A stretch of 64,000 nt of DNA from Arthrobacter sp. JZ12 (GTDB taxonomy: Bacteria > Actinomycetota > Actinomycetes > Actinomycetales > Micrococcaceae), in NCBI RefSeq assembly GCF_035189165.1, contig NZ_CP045246.1, forward strand, positions 2,294,001-2,358,000. The letters run 5' to 3'. The notes under the pieces are model-generated. The model saw only the letters and a program-made list of their open reading frames with translations. It made no database searches and was not told the DNA's origin. Position numbers and translations under genes: made by a program. Position 1 is the first letter of the stretch. Each line of letters opens with the position of its first letter. Of this stretch, positions 26,690-36,858 are shown one piece after another.

Positions 26690-27753
26690 CGCTTGGGCGG
26701 CACCGAGTGAACGAGCGAAACGACACGGGTGAGAACGTCGGGATCGGCTTCAGGCGGAACTCCATGACCGAGGTTCACAACGTGACCAGGAGCCGATGAT
26801 CCGGCGTCGAGGACCTCGCGGACGTGGGCCTCGAGGACGTCCCACGGCGCGGACAGCAGGGCGGGATCGATATTGCCTTGGAGCGCAACGCTTCCGCCAA
26901 GCCGGCGGTTCGCCTCATCAAGCGGGAGCCGGTAATCGACTCCGACAACGTCGACGCCGACGTCCCGCATCGCCACGAGCAACTCGGACGTTCCGGTGCC
27001 GAAGTGCACCAGCGGCGCACCGCAGTCGCGCACGTGGTCAAGGGCCCGGGACGACGCCGGCGCCACGTGGCGCACATAGTCGGCCAGTCCGAGGGAGCCG
27101 GCCCAGGAGTCGAAAAGCTGGCCGGCGCTCGCTCCGGCCTCAAGCTGGGCTCGAAGGAAAAGCCCCGATGCGTCGGCCGCCCACTCGGTCAGGGCCCGCC
27201 AGGCTGAAGGGTCAGCGTGCATCATCGTGCGCGGACCCAAGTGGTCACGGGAGGGACGCCCCTCGACCATGTAGGCCGCGAGGGTGAACGGGGCGCCGGC
27301 GAAGCCGATCAGCGGAGTGTTCCCCAGTTCAGCCACTGTGCGCGCCACGGCTTCCCGGATGGGTTCCAGGGATACGGCACGGAGCTCCGGCAGTGCGGCG
27401 ACGTCGGCCGCCGTTCGGACGGGCTTGCCGAGCACAGGTCCCACGCCCGGAACGATGTCGACGTCGACTCCCGCCAGCTTGAGCGGGATGACGATGTCGG
27501 AGAAGAAGATGGCGGCATCGACGTCGTGCCGACGTACCGGCTGCAACGTAATCTCTGCAGCCATGGCCGGGTCCAGGCAGGCATCGAGCATGGCCGTACC
27601 TTCACGCAGCGCACGGTACTCAGGCAACGAGCGACCGGCCTGCCGCATGAACCAGACGGGGCGCCGGGCAGGGGTCTTGCCGCGGTAGGCCTGGATGAGC
27701 GGGGACTCCGAAGTCCTGCCGTCGGAGAGCGGATGAGTTGCGCTGAGGGTCAT
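26686..27753 (-). CDS. hemE: Uroporphyrinogen decarboxylase
   Basis: 355 residues from the ATG at 27753; the frame extends upstream without support. Signature RRPVWFMRQAGRSLPEYR at about 30-47 and GFAGAPFTLAAYMVEG in the middle; PGHVVNLGHGVPPEADP near the end. Converts uroporphyrinogen III to coproporphyrinogen III. First gene of the minus-strand hem operon. A CAGAAT hexamer lies seven bases before the start, so its mRNA may also lack a leader. Confidence 0.96.
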   Translation of the reverse strand: MTLSATHPLSDGRTSESPLIQAYRGKTPARRPVWFMRQAGRSLPEYRALREGTAMLDACLDPAMAAEITLQPVRRHDVDAAIFFSDIVIPLKLAGVDVDIVPGVGPVLGKPVRTAADVAALPELRAVSLEPIREAVARTVAELGNTPLIGFAGAPFTLAAYMVEGRPSRDHLGPRTMMHADPSAWRALTEWAADASGLFLRAQLEAGASAGQLFDSWAGSLGLADYVRHVAPASSRALDHVRDCGAPLVHFGTGTSELLVAMRDVGVDVVGVDYRLPLDEANRRLGGSVALQGNIDPALLSAPWDVLEAHVREVLDAGSSAPGHVVNLGHGVPPEADPDVLTRVVSLVHSVPPKR

Positions 27754-27915
27754 AGGGTTGATTCTGCCGAAGTTCGTCCAGTTCGGATAATTGCACCTGC
27801 CGGGCGCAGCGGCGTGGGTGGCCGACATCACGGTGGCGTGCAAAATTCTGAGAGCTGTGGAAAAACCCCGAAATTTCGCGGAAAAGCGCCACTTCTGTGG
27901 ACTTGGAGAAACCTT

Positions 27916-27934
27916 GCAGGTTAGGTTGACCTAT
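27916..27934. promoter_or_regulatory. DtxR/IdeR-like iron box between hemE and hemA
   Basis: The 19-mer from 27916 matches the DtxR/IdeR consensus I remember (TTAGGTTAGGCTAACCTAA) at 14 of 19 positions, with a clean core AGGTTAGG...ACCTA. Its centre, TAGGT-TG-ACCTA, is an inverted repeat. It lies 39 bases before the hemA start and about 163 before hemE, so it could make haem synthesis respond to iron. Confidence 0.5.
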
Positions 27935-27973
27935 TAGGGCTGAGGCGGGGCGCTTGGCTATGCTGGAAGGGCT

Positions 27974-29296
27974 GTGAATTACTTTTCCTTGGTCGCGACC
28001 CACTCGGATATCGATCTGGAGACGGTAGCCCGCCTTAGCGTCGGGGCGTCCCAGGTCGCTTCTTCCGCGCTTCAGGACAGCCCGGCGCTGACTGGAGCGG
28101 TAACGCTCGCCACCTGCAACAGGTTTGAGATCTACGGCGAGGCAGCCTCCGAGCAGGACGTCGAAGCCGCACGGGCCTCCCTCATCACAGCTATCAGCGA
28201 GCAGTCCGGACTGCCCAAGAGCACCGTCTCTGATTCCTTCGCCACCCTGACCGGCCAGGAAGTTCCCCGCCACCTGTTCAGCGTAAGCTCCGGCCTGGAT
28301 TCCGCAGTGGTCGGCGAGCGCGAGATCGCCGGCCAGGTACGCCGCGCACTGATTGAATCCCAGGGCACCGGCACGGCCAGCGGCGGCCTCGTCCGCCTCT
28401 TCCAGGCAGCATCGCGGACAGCGCGCGACGTCGGCGCCCAGACCGCGCTCGGTGCACGGGGACGTTCGATCGTCTCGGTCGCACTCGACCTTGCGTCCGA
28501 TCTGGCCGGCAACCCGGAACTGTCCGACAAGGCAGTAGTCATCTTCGGTACCGGTGCCTACGCCGGCGCAACCATGGCCCTGCTGCGCGAGCGCGGCTGC
28601 ACGGACATCTCGGTTTACTCACCATCGGGCCGCGCAGAGAGCTTCGTCGCGACCCGCGGCGGTGCGGCGCTGTCCGAGGAGACATTGCCGGCTGCTTTGA
28701 CCCGGGCCGACGTCGTCATCGGCTGCAGCGGAAGCGAGCGCCGCGTGAGCGCCGATGATGTGCGCCGACTGCGGGAGGGCGTGGACCGCACCCTTGTCAT
28801 CGTCGACCTCGCACTGAGCCACGACTTCGATCCCGAGGTCGACATGGTGGAGAACGTTGAACTCATCACCCTGGAATCGGTTCGCCTCGCGGCGCCCGAG
28901 GAGCAGGCAGAGTCGCTGCGCCAGGCCGGGGATCTGGTCTCAAAGGCTGCCGAGTCATTCCAGGAGCAGGTGAACGCCCGTTCGGTCGACGCGTCGATCG
29001 TTGCACTGCGCAAGCACACTCACCAGGTGCTTGAGGCTGAAATGGCACGCGTTCGGGCGCAGCACGGCTGCACCGCCGCGGCCGAGGAAGTGGAATTCGC
29101 GCTCCGGCGGATGGTACGGCAGTTGCTGCACATCCCCACGGTCCGGGCACGTCAGCTTGCGGCAGAGGGACGCCAGGAGGACTACACAGCGGCCCTCGAA
29201 GCGCTGTACGGAATTGAGCCTGAACAGGCGGTCGCCCCCGCTGCCACGTCCGAGCAGGCCTGCCCGGCACATCAGGCACAGGTCGATTCAGCCTGA
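27974..29296 (+). CDS. hemA: Glutamyl-tRNA reductase
   Basis: 440 residues. The nucleophilic Cys is in [14 protein letters not shown] (about residue 50). NADPH domain segment [21 protein letters not shown] and dimerisation domain [15 protein letters not shown]-like sequence are present, with [17 protein letters not shown] between. Reduces glutamyl-tRNA to glutamate-1-semialdehyde, the committed step of haem synthesis. GTG start at 27974; TATGCT (27959-27964) nine bases upstream and GGAAGG between them allow either a leaderless or a very short-leader mRNA. The only hem gene here on the plus strand. Confidence 0.95.
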   Translation: MNYFSLVATHSDIDLETVARLSVGASQVASSALQDSPALTGAVTLATCNRFEIYGEAASEQDVEAARASLITAISEQSGLPKSTVSDSFATLTGQEVPRHLFSVSSGLDSAVVGEREIAGQVRRALIESQGTGTASGGLVRLFQAASRTARDVGAQTALGARGRSIVSVALDLASDLAGNPELSDKAVVIFGTGAYAGATMALLRERGCTDISVYSPSGRAESFVATRGGAALSEETLPAALTRADVVIGCSGSERRVSADDVRRLREGVDRTLVIVDLALSHDFDPEVDMVENVELITLESVRLAAPEEQAESLRQAGDLVSKAAESFQEQVNARSVDASIVALRKHTHQVLEAEMARVRAQHGCTAAAEEVEFALRRMVRQLLHIPTVRARQLAAEGRQEDYTAALEALYGIEPEQAVAPAATSEQACPAHQAQVDSA

Positions 29297-29320
29297 CTCA
29301 GGTTGGCCCGAACCGCACAG

Positions 29321-30502
29321 TCAGTAGACAGGCTTATTCGGCTCCACATCGCTGATCCAGCGCAGGATTCCGCCATCCACGTTGTAAGCCTTGCGTGCTC
29401 CTTGCTGACGAAGGAAACGCACCACATTGGCTGAGCGCCCTCCCGCCTTGCAGTGGACGTACATCTCCCGCTCCGGATCCAGCTGGACCTCGCCATTCAA
29501 TACTCGGTTTTGGGGAACGAGTGTCGATCCGTCGATCCGGACGATCTCGTACTCCCCCGGCTCCCTCACGTCAATCAGGTCGAAGTCACGCGCACCGGCT
29601 GAGCGGTCCCTGAGGAGTTCCTCCAGCTGTTGGACGGTAACGGTGGGAAGCTCTTCCTCGTCCTTGGTGGTGACAGGAGTTAGCCCGCAGAAGGCCTCGT
29701 AGTCCGATAGTTCAGTCACAGGCGCTGCTGAGGGGTCGCGCCGTACACGCAGTTCCCGCCACGTCATGTCCAGCGCATTGAAGATGAGCACGCGGCCGAG
29801 GAGCGTGGTTCCGATGCCGGTGATCAGCTTGATCGCCTCATTCACCATGACCGACCCGATCTGGGCGCAGAGCACCCCGAGTACTCCGCCTTCCGCACAG
29901 GAAGGAACGGCACCTGGCGGTGGCGCCTCCGGGTACAGATCCCGATAGCTGGGACCATGTTTGGCCCAGAAGACGCTGACCTGCCCGTCGAAGCGCAGAA
30001 TTGAGCCCCAGACATACGGTTTGCCCAGGATCTCGGCGGCATCGCTCACCAGGTAACGGGTTGCGAAGTTGTCCGTGCCATCCAGGATCAGGTCGTAGCC
30101 CGCGAAGATGTCCAGCGCGTTTCCCGCGTCCAGTCTCACCTCGTGGCGGATGACCTGTACATGCGGGTTGAGTTCAAGGATGCTCTGCTCGGCCGAACGC
30201 GCTTTCTCCTGGCCGATATTGCTCACGCCGTGAATCACCTGCCGCTGGAGATTGGAGACATCGACGACGTCGTCGTCCACGATTCCCAGCGTCCCCACGC
30301 CCGCTGCCGCCAGGTAGAGCAGGGCGGGCGATCCCAGCCCACCGGCTCCGATCACAAGCACCCTCGCATTCTTGAGCCGCTTCTGGGCTTCAAGTCCGAA
30401 CTCGGGAAGAATCAGGTGCCGCGAATAGCGTTCGGTCTCCTCCCTCGTCAGCTCTGGGTGCGGGTCTACGAGCGGACCAGGTACAGCAGTCGGAGAGCTC
30501 AT
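29321..30502 (-). CDS. moeZ: MoeZ-type sulfur-carrier adenylyltransferase / sulfurtransferase
   Basis: 393 residues. The N-terminal E1-like domain has the ATP site VLVIGAGGLGSPALLYLAAAG, DDVVDVSNLQRQV, DGTDNFATRYL and the catalytic Cys in VPSCAEGGVLG. The C-terminal rhodanese domain (about 290-393) has the active loop YVHCKAGGRSANVV. In mycobacteria MoeZ activates and thiolates sulfur-carrier proteins such as MoaD and CysO. No separate thiF lies in the thi cluster 1.5 kb away, so it may also serve ThiS (inference). The ATG has TACATT five bases upstream. Confidence 0.92.
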   Translation of the reverse strand: MSSPTAVPGPLVDPHPELTREETERYSRHLILPEFGLEAQKRLKNARVLVIGAGGLGSPALLYLAAAGVGTLGIVDDDVVDVSNLQRQVIHGVSNIGQEKARSAEQSILELNPHVQVIRHEVRLDAGNALDIFAGYDLILDGTDNFATRYLVSDAAEILGKPYVWGSILRFDGQVSVFWAKHGPSYRDLYPEAPPPGAVPSCAEGGVLGVLCAQIGSVMVNEAIKLITGIGTTLLGRVLIFNALDMTWRELRVRRDPSAAPVTELSDYEAFCGLTPVTTKDEEELPTVTVQQLEELLRDRSAGARDFDLIDVREPGEYEIVRIDGSTLVPQNRVLNGEVQLDPEREMYVHCKAGGRSANVVRFLRQQGARKAYNVDGGILRWISDVEPNKPVY

Positions 30503-30734
30503 GCTTCAATGTATGCCCCTCAAGGCCGATACATGCAATGCAACTTCAGGCAAGACTTCCGGACAGCAACCCAAGCGCAATGAATCGGGCGGCTTTCGGT
30601 CCGTTGACGCAGTGCACAGGTAGACTGGGAGCCCGTCGATCAGGCGGACCTGTTGGCGAGAGCCCGACGACCAAGACAGAGACCAAAACAGATATCAAAG
30701 ACAAGATTCAGCACACAGACGAAAGCCCAGGAAC

Positions 30735-31355
30735 GTGAGCTCAGAGGCACCGGCAAGCGGAAAGGCCGTTAGGCTTCCCCGTGACGAGCGGCGACGGCAG
30801 CTGCTGCGCGCCGCTCATGAGGTGTTCGTCGCGAACGGCTACCACGGTGCCGCCATGGACGAGATCGCCGAAGTGGCGCACGTGAGCAAGCCTGTGCTGT
30901 ACCAGCACTTCCCGGGGAAGCGCGAGCTTTACCTGGCCCTGTTGGAGAATCATCTTGCGTCCCTGACCGATCTGCTGGTGGAAGCCATTCGGTCAACCAC
31001 GGACAACAAGCAGCGCGTGCACGCGACCATGCGTGCCTACTTCCAGTTCATCGCCCAGGACAGTCAGGCACACCGCATCGTCTTCGAGTCCGACCTCAAC
31101 AACGACCCTGATGTCAGCCGAAGGCTCGAAGCGTTCAACGCACACTTTGCGGATGAGATCGCCGGTGTCATTGCCGGCGACACCAGGCTCTCCCATCTTG
31201 AAGCTACGCTCCTTGGCCGTGCAATGGCAGGCATGGCGCAGGTCAGTGCCCGTTACTGGCTGGAGACGGACGGCAGCCTGGACATCGATGCCGCTGCTGA
31301 ACTCATTTACCGTTTAGCTTGGCGCGGAATCAGTCGGTTCCCCAAGGAAATCTGA
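30735..31355 (+). CDS. TetR-family transcriptional regulator
   Basis: 206 residues. N-terminal helix-turn-helix: LLRAAHEVFVANGYHGAAMD followed by EIAEVAHVSKPVLYQHFPGKRELYLALLE. The ligand-binding part has no match I recognise. The GTG at 30735 is preceded closely by AGGA. The 232-bp gap before it contains a TAGACT hexamer at 30621-30626 but no clear operator palindrome. In mycobacteria the equivalent gene likewise sits between moeZ and DUF3107. Target genes unknown. Confidence 0.92.
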   Translation: MSSEAPASGKAVRLPRDERRRQLLRAAHEVFVANGYHGAAMDEIAEVAHVSKPVLYQHFPGKRELYLALLENHLASLTDLLVEAIRSTTDNKQRVHATMRAYFQFIAQDSQAHRIVFESDLNNDPDVSRRLEAFNAHFADEIAGVIAGDTRLSHLEATLLGRAMAGMAQVSARYWLETDGSLDIDAAAELIYRLAWRGISRFPKEI

Positions 31356-31433
31356 GTTACATTTCCCTTAGTCTGCTGGCGCGGCACGTTCCCGCCATGC
31401 ACGTTTCCGCTCACCCAACAGGAAGGCCTGACC

Positions 31434-31658
31434 GTGGAGATCAAGATCGGCGTCCAGAACGTCAACCGTGAGATTGTCCTGGAATCGAACCAGACCGCTG
31501 ACGAGGTGGCAGAGATCGTCAGCAAAGCCATGAACGGCGGTGCCGAGCTGCGACTGTCGGACTCCAAGGGCCGTCAGGTGATTGTCCCTTCAGCTGTTCT
31601 GGGCTACGTGGAAATCGGCGAAAGCGAGTCGCGCCGTATTGGTTTCGGCGCCCTCTAG
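31434..31658 (+). CDS. DUF3107 small conserved actinobacterial protein
   Basis: 74 residues, GTG start with AGGAAGG upstream. Sequence features: MEIKIGVQNVNREIVLES, an acidic middle, then KGRQVIVPSAVLGYVEIG. Matches the DUF3107 family (mycobacterial TB9.4), always a small cytoplasmic protein next to a TetR gene. Function unknown. Confidence 0.88.
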   Translation: MEIKIGVQNVNREIVLESNQTADEVAEIVSKAMNGGAELRLSDSKGRQVIVPSAVLGYVEIGESESRRIGFGAL

Positions 31659-31689
31659 CCCACACCCTCCAGCTGATAAGGATGCTGCA

Positions 31690-31995
31690 GTGGTTTCCCT
31701 GATCGTGGTCGCCGGGGTGTCAGTATTCATCGGGTTTCTAGCCTCGTTGATAGACCCTCGGCACCACCGCTACGGACTACTGCTGCTGCCCGCGGCAGCC
31801 CTTGTCTCAGCCCTTCTCACCTGGATAATCCTGCAGTTCACGGGATTGGGCTATCATCCGGATCTGTTCTGGCTGGCCTGGCTCCTGCCGCTGATCGTGG
31901 CGGCAGGAGTCACGGCCGGCACAGCCTGGTGGTTCGGCCGCCACAGGGAGCAGGCTGACCAGGCGGCTATGACGGCAATCCTCAAGCGGCGCTGA
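31690..31995 (+). CDS. Small membrane protein, three predicted spans
   Basis: 101 residues from the GTG at 31690, with AAGGA about ten bases upstream. Hydrophobic segments near 1-20, 28-50 and 57-84 are separated by short polar loops (DPRHHRYG, YHPDLF). The tail is basic (ILKRR). I recognise no family. It follows DUF3107 by 31 bp and is probably in the same operon. Confidence 0.7.
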   Translation: MVSLIVVAGVSVFIGFLASLIDPRHHRYGLLLLPAAALVSALLTWIILQFTGLGYHPDLFWLAWLLPLIVAAGVTAGTAWWFGRHREQADQAAMTAILKRR

Positions 31996-32016
31996 GTATC
32001 GCCGCATAACGCGCTT

Positions 32017-33123
<1,107 letters not shown>

Positions 33124-33127
<4 letters not shown>

Positions 33128-34257
33128 ACACTTCCCTTCTGGAACCTGTCGGGCCGGTACCGCTCATGGCCTGCCGGCAGCGGCTTGCCTTCCGCAAGAT
33201 CAATGCAAGCGGCCGCCGCAGCGGGGGTCAGCAGCACCCCGTGCCGGAAGAAGCCTGTGGCCACGATGAGGCCGTCGTTTCCCGGGACACAGCCCATCAG
33301 CGGCGCGTTGTCCGGCGTGCCCGGACGGGCCCGGCAAAGCACTTCCTCCAGCTCAAGTTCTGCTACGGCCGGAATCAACTGCTGCGCATCCCGGAGCAGC
33401 TGATAGACACCGCCCGCGGACACCGCACCGCTGCCGTCCTCCCTCATTGTGGCGCCGATAACCACTGTCCCGTCTTCGCGCGGCACCACGTACACCGCAT
33501 GACCGCGGACCAGTCCACGCACGGTGGCGTTGAGCAGCGGCCTCAAGGTCGTCGGCACGCGCAGCCGGAGGATGTCGCCGTACACGGGACGCAGTGGAAG
33601 CGGGACGGGCAGTCCCTCGAGGGTTGCTGCGTCAAGCCCGTTGGCAACAACGGTGGAGCGGGCACGAACGGCACTGCCGTCGTCGAGCATTACCCCCGTC
33701 ACCGTCGTCCCGCTGCGCTGGAGCGCAGTGGCGCGCATCCCGATGACCTGCCCCCGAGCGCGAACCGCAACGAGCAGCGACTCTGCGAGCTTCCGTGGAT
33801 CCACCTGGTGGTCACCGGCGGCACGAAATGCACCGGTTGGTGCCGGCCCGATCAGGGGTTCGGAGCGGCGCACCTCGCGCACCGGAAGCTGTTCGACATC
33901 AAGTCCGTGCAGTTTCTGCACCTCGCGGAGGTCCGCGAGGGACTGCCGGTCAGCCGCATCGACGGCGAGCACCACGGTCCCGGTCCCGCGGTATTCGGGA
34001 TCGATGCCGGTCCACTCGAGGGAGGCTAGGAACTCCGGGTAACGGGCTGCCGAGTCGAGAGTCAACTGCAGGAGGTGTTCCTCGCGGTAGTGCAGTTCAC
34101 TGGCCGGCGCGATCATGCCGGCGGCGGCGTGGGTGGCTCCGGTCGCGGGCGCCGGATCGATCACGACGGCGGTCAGGCCCCTGCGGAGAGCTTCCCACGC
34201 AATACCCAGCCCTACGATCCCACCGCCGACGACGGCGACATCCACCTCTGTTTCCAC
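33124..34257 (-). CDS. thiO: Glycine oxidase
   Basis: 377 residues. FAD-binding N-terminus DVAVVGGGIVGLGIAWEALRR; DAO-family segments GATHAAAGMIAPASEL, GDHQVDPRKLAESL and, at the end, NDGLIVATGFFRHGVLLTPAAA. Oxidises glycine to dehydroglycine for thiazole formation. The GTG start at 34257 follows AAGGA at the 3' edge of the TPP riboswitch, so ligand binding can hide this ribosome site. Confidence 0.95.
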
Positions 34258-34261
34258 AGGA

Positions 34262-34385
34262 GTCCTTCCCTACGCCGGCATGACCCGGATCAGGTTTGTT
34301 GTTTCCACAACGCGGTCGGCGCCGAACGCCCTCTCAGCCGTTGGCACTGAACCAAGTCAGCGCGGCACGGCTCCCGCAGTACCCC
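34262..34385 (-). promoter_or_regulatory. TPP riboswitch (THI element) controlling thiOSG
   Basis: Read on the minus strand, the conserved cores are all present and correctly ordered: GGCTGAGAGGGC (34340-34329), then AACCTGATCCGGGTCATGCC and CGGCGTAGGGAAGG ending near 34266. The 3' strand runs straight into the thiO ribosome site (AAGGA) and GTG start, which suggests translational control; no intrinsic terminator follows. The 5' end is taken at about 34385, leaving only 16 bases to the divergent thiE start, so the promoter probably lies inside thiE. Confidence 0.93.
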
Positions 34386-34400
34386 CTTATTGTAGGTGGC

Positions 34401-35051
34401 ATGCAAACTTCCGCCGCTCGCCTGTACCTGTGCACCGATTCCCGCCCGCAACAAAACGACTTCGCCGACTTCGTCGACGCAGCATTCGCCGGCGGTGTGG
34501 ACATCATCCAGTTGCGGGACAAGAACCTGGAAGCGGCGGAAGAACTCGAGGTTCTGGAGGTGCTCCGGGCAGCCGCAGTGGCGCATGGAAAGCTCTGGGC
34601 CGTGAACGACCGCGCCGATATCGCCGCCGCAAGCGGCGCACCGGTCCTGCACGTTGGTCAGCGGGATCTTCCGCCCGGTATTGCCCGGCCTTTCCTGCAC
34701 GACGGCGGCATCCTGGGCCTGTCGACACACTCCCCGGTCGAGGCTGCTGCTGCGGCGGCAAACCCGAACGTGGACTACTTCTGCGTCGGGCCCCTGTGGG
34801 CTACGCCCACCAAGCCCGGGAGGGCCGCCGTCGGACTCGAGTTGGTGCAGGAAGCAGCGCGTCTGGAGCAGGCGCACGAAGCCGAAGGCCGGGCGCTCAA
34901 GCCCTGGTTCGCCATCGGCGGGATCGACCAGCAGAATATAGGCGACGTGATTGAGGCAGGCGCGAGCCGCGTCGTCGTCGTTCGCGCCATCACTGAGGCG
35001 ACGGACCCCAAAGCGGCTGCCCAGGCACTGCGTGCGGAGCTTCCCGCCTAG
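34401..35051 (+). CDS. thiE: Thiamine-phosphate synthase
   Basis: 216 residues from the ATG at 34401. Family segments: [55 protein letters not shown] in pieces, [16 protein letters not shown] and [13 protein letters not shown]. Joins the thiazole and pyrimidine phosphates to thiamine phosphate. TATTGT (34388-34393) lies seven bases before the ATG, suggesting a leaderless mRNA whose promoter overlaps the 5' end of the opposite-strand riboswitch. It is therefore unlikely to be under that riboswitch itself. Confidence 0.94.
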   Translation: MQTSAARLYLCTDSRPQQNDFADFVDAAFAGGVDIIQLRDKNLEAAEELEVLEVLRAAAVAHGKLWAVNDRADIAAASGAPVLHVGQRDLPPGIARPFLHDGGILGLSTHSPVEAAAAAANPNVDYFCVGPLWATPTKPGRAAVGLELVQEAARLEQAHEAEGRALKPWFAIGGIDQQNIGDVIEAGASRVVVVRAITEATDPKAAAQALRAELPA

Positions 35052-35145
35052 CTATTGTCTGCCCGCTCAACGCGTTTCAACAATTTTTCAAAGCGAGGGA
35101 CGCATACGGGCCAAGAATGTCGGAGGCGGGTGATGGACTGTAGTC

Positions 35146-36723
35146 ATGGCTCAGGCGACGGCTACCAAGGATCTCCGCTCCGATGGTGCGGCCTCCCTTG
35201 AACCTGCGCGCATTGCGGTAGGGAGTGGTGCGCGCGAGAGTGATGCCCGCGGGGAAGCCAGTGCGCGGTGCTCGTGTGGGCGGCCGTACCTGTGTACGGG
35301 CCTGTTTTGTCCGGGCCCGCCGCGGTACTGCAACGGGTTCGAGCTGGACTCCACCACCGATGAGGAAGAACGCGCCCGGGTTGAGGCAGCTGAGCCGGAG
35401 ACGCTGATGCGGATGCTCGCCACCTCGAACCCATGGTTGCAGGGGCTGCCCGACGCCCTTGATCTGCTGCTGGCGGCGGACCGGTTGGAGTCGTGGGTGG
35501 CAGCGCAGAAGGTTGCGCTGACTGCTCAGGTCTTCCGTCAGGTCGACGGGCACGAAGCCGGCCGTACCGGTGAAGAGCACCCGCCGGGGACTCATCCGCT
35601 GGCCGCTGAGGAGATTGCGCCTTTGCTGCGGGTACCCGGCCGGACGGCGCATCGAATGCTTCGGAACTCGCTACGCCTGGCTGATGATCTTCCCGCCACC
35701 TGGGAGGCTCTGGAAGCCGGTAGCATCACTACCGCGCAGGCCCGGGTGATCGTGGAGGAATCCTCCTTCATCCCGGCCCACGCGGTGCCACACTTCGAAG
35801 AGACGATCCTGGAAACCGCGGCCATGTTGACTCCACCGAAGCTTGCGCGGCGGTGCCGGCGGCTGCGGGAGGAACTGCATCCGGATTCCATTGTCGAACG
35901 GGCCAACCGGGCGCGGAAGGCCCGGGACGTGACCGTGCAGCCGGACCAGGACGGGATGGCCTGGCTTTCGGCGTACCTGCCCGCCGAGCAAGCCGTCGGT
36001 ATTTTCAACCGGGTCGACACCGCCGCCCGTTCCCTCCAAGGACCCGAGGAACACCGTACCCTTGCCCAGCTCCGTGCCGACGTTTTCACGGACGTGCTCA
36101 CCCACACCTGCACAGGGAACCCGGAGAAGGGCACCGGGTACCGCGGCATCGGAGCTTCGGTCTACGTCACCGTCCCGGTCATGACCCTGCTCGGCCACCG
36201 CCGGCAGGACTGGCAACACGCCAAGGCCGAGAATCCGGACAACGCAGCGAACCGGAACGGCGCGACCACCGATGACACCCCGCCCTCGGTCGAAGGCTGT
36301 GCGAACGGTCTGCTGGACGGGCACGGGCCGATCGACCCGGAAACGGCTCGGAACCTTGCCGCCCACGCCCCGAGTTTCACCCGGATCCTCGTTCACCCCG
36401 AAACGGGGGCCGTACTCAGCGTCGGGCGTGACCGGTACCGGCCGCCCAGACACCTTCAGGACTGGGTCAGGATCACCAATCCCACCTGCGTTCACCCGGG
36501 TTGTAACCGCTCAGCCTGGTCCTGCGAACTCGACCACAGCCAGCCCTGGGCCCATGGCGGAACCACTGAACTGGCCAACCTCGCACCCCGCTGCAAACTC
36601 CACCACACACTCAAAACCGACGGCATCTGGACCATCACTCCAACCCGGTCAGGACCACCCCACACCACCTCATTGGCCGGCAAAACCTACACCACCCTCC
36701 CCGAACCACCCCCGCCCTTCTAG
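35146..36723 (+). CDS. DUF222 / HNH endonuclease family protein
   Basis: 525 residues. The DUF222 domain fills about 90-400. The C-terminal HNH motif is complete: CVHPGCNRSAWSCELDHSQP, then HGGTTELANLAPRCKLHHTLK in sequence, with two CxxC-like zinc pairs. The tail is Pro/Thr-rich. An unusual N-terminal Cys cluster (CSCGRPYLCTGLFC, then PPRYC, about 45-65) looks like an added metal site. This multicopy actinobacterial family (related to the 13E12 repeat proteins) is suspected of mobility. It stands alone, where the order seen in relatives is broken. Biological role unknown. Confidence 0.88.
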   Translation: MAQATATKDLRSDGAASLEPARIAVGSGARESDARGEASARCSCGRPYLCTGLFCPGPPRYCNGFELDSTTDEEERARVEAAEPETLMRMLATSNPWLQGLPDALDLLLAADRLESWVAAQKVALTAQVFRQVDGHEAGRTGEEHPPGTHPLAAEEIAPLLRVPGRTAHRMLRNSLRLADDLPATWEALEAGSITTAQARVIVEESSFIPAHAVPHFEETILETAAMLTPPKLARRCRRLREELHPDSIVERANRARKARDVTVQPDQDGMAWLSAYLPAEQAVGIFNRVDTAARSLQGPEEHRTLAQLRADVFTDVLTHTCTGNPEKGTGYRGIGASVYVTVPVMTLLGHRRQDWQHAKAENPDNAANRNGATTDDTPPSVEGCANGLLDGHGPIDPETARNLAAHAPSFTRILVHPETGAVLSVGRDRYRPPRHLQDWVRITNPTCVHPGCNRSAWSCELDHSQPWAHGGTTELANLAPRCKLHHTLKTDGIWTITPTRSGPPHTTSLAGKTYTTLPEPPPPF

Positions 36724-36761
36724 GCGCGCGGAAGGTGACTAGGTGGGCGGTTCTGAAGAGC

Positions 36762-36781
36762 GAGCGGCAGGTGAGCCGCTC
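36762..36781. other. Short perfect hairpin between HNH and ferritin-like genes
   Basis: GAGCGGC-AGGTGA-GCCGCTC, seven-base arms with a six-base loop, in the 135-bp gap between two convergent genes. There is no T run, so it is at best a weak terminator. Confidence 0.4.
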
Positions 36782-36858
36782 CCACGCGCCCGGAGTGCCG
36801 AAGCGGAGCCCGCGCGGGGATCACGTCAAGCGCGCTTGTGCGGGTTGAGGCGGTGAGT

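Noticed and set aside
30601-30630. TTGACG and TAGACT as a -35/-10 pair upstream of the TetR gene
   Set aside because: The spacer is only 11 bases, too short for a standard promoter; only the TAGACT may be real.
35146-36723. Homing endonuclease, intein or defence nuclease
   Set aside because: No intron, intein splice junction or partner defence gene is seen; DUF222/HNH proteins are common single genes in actinobacteria.
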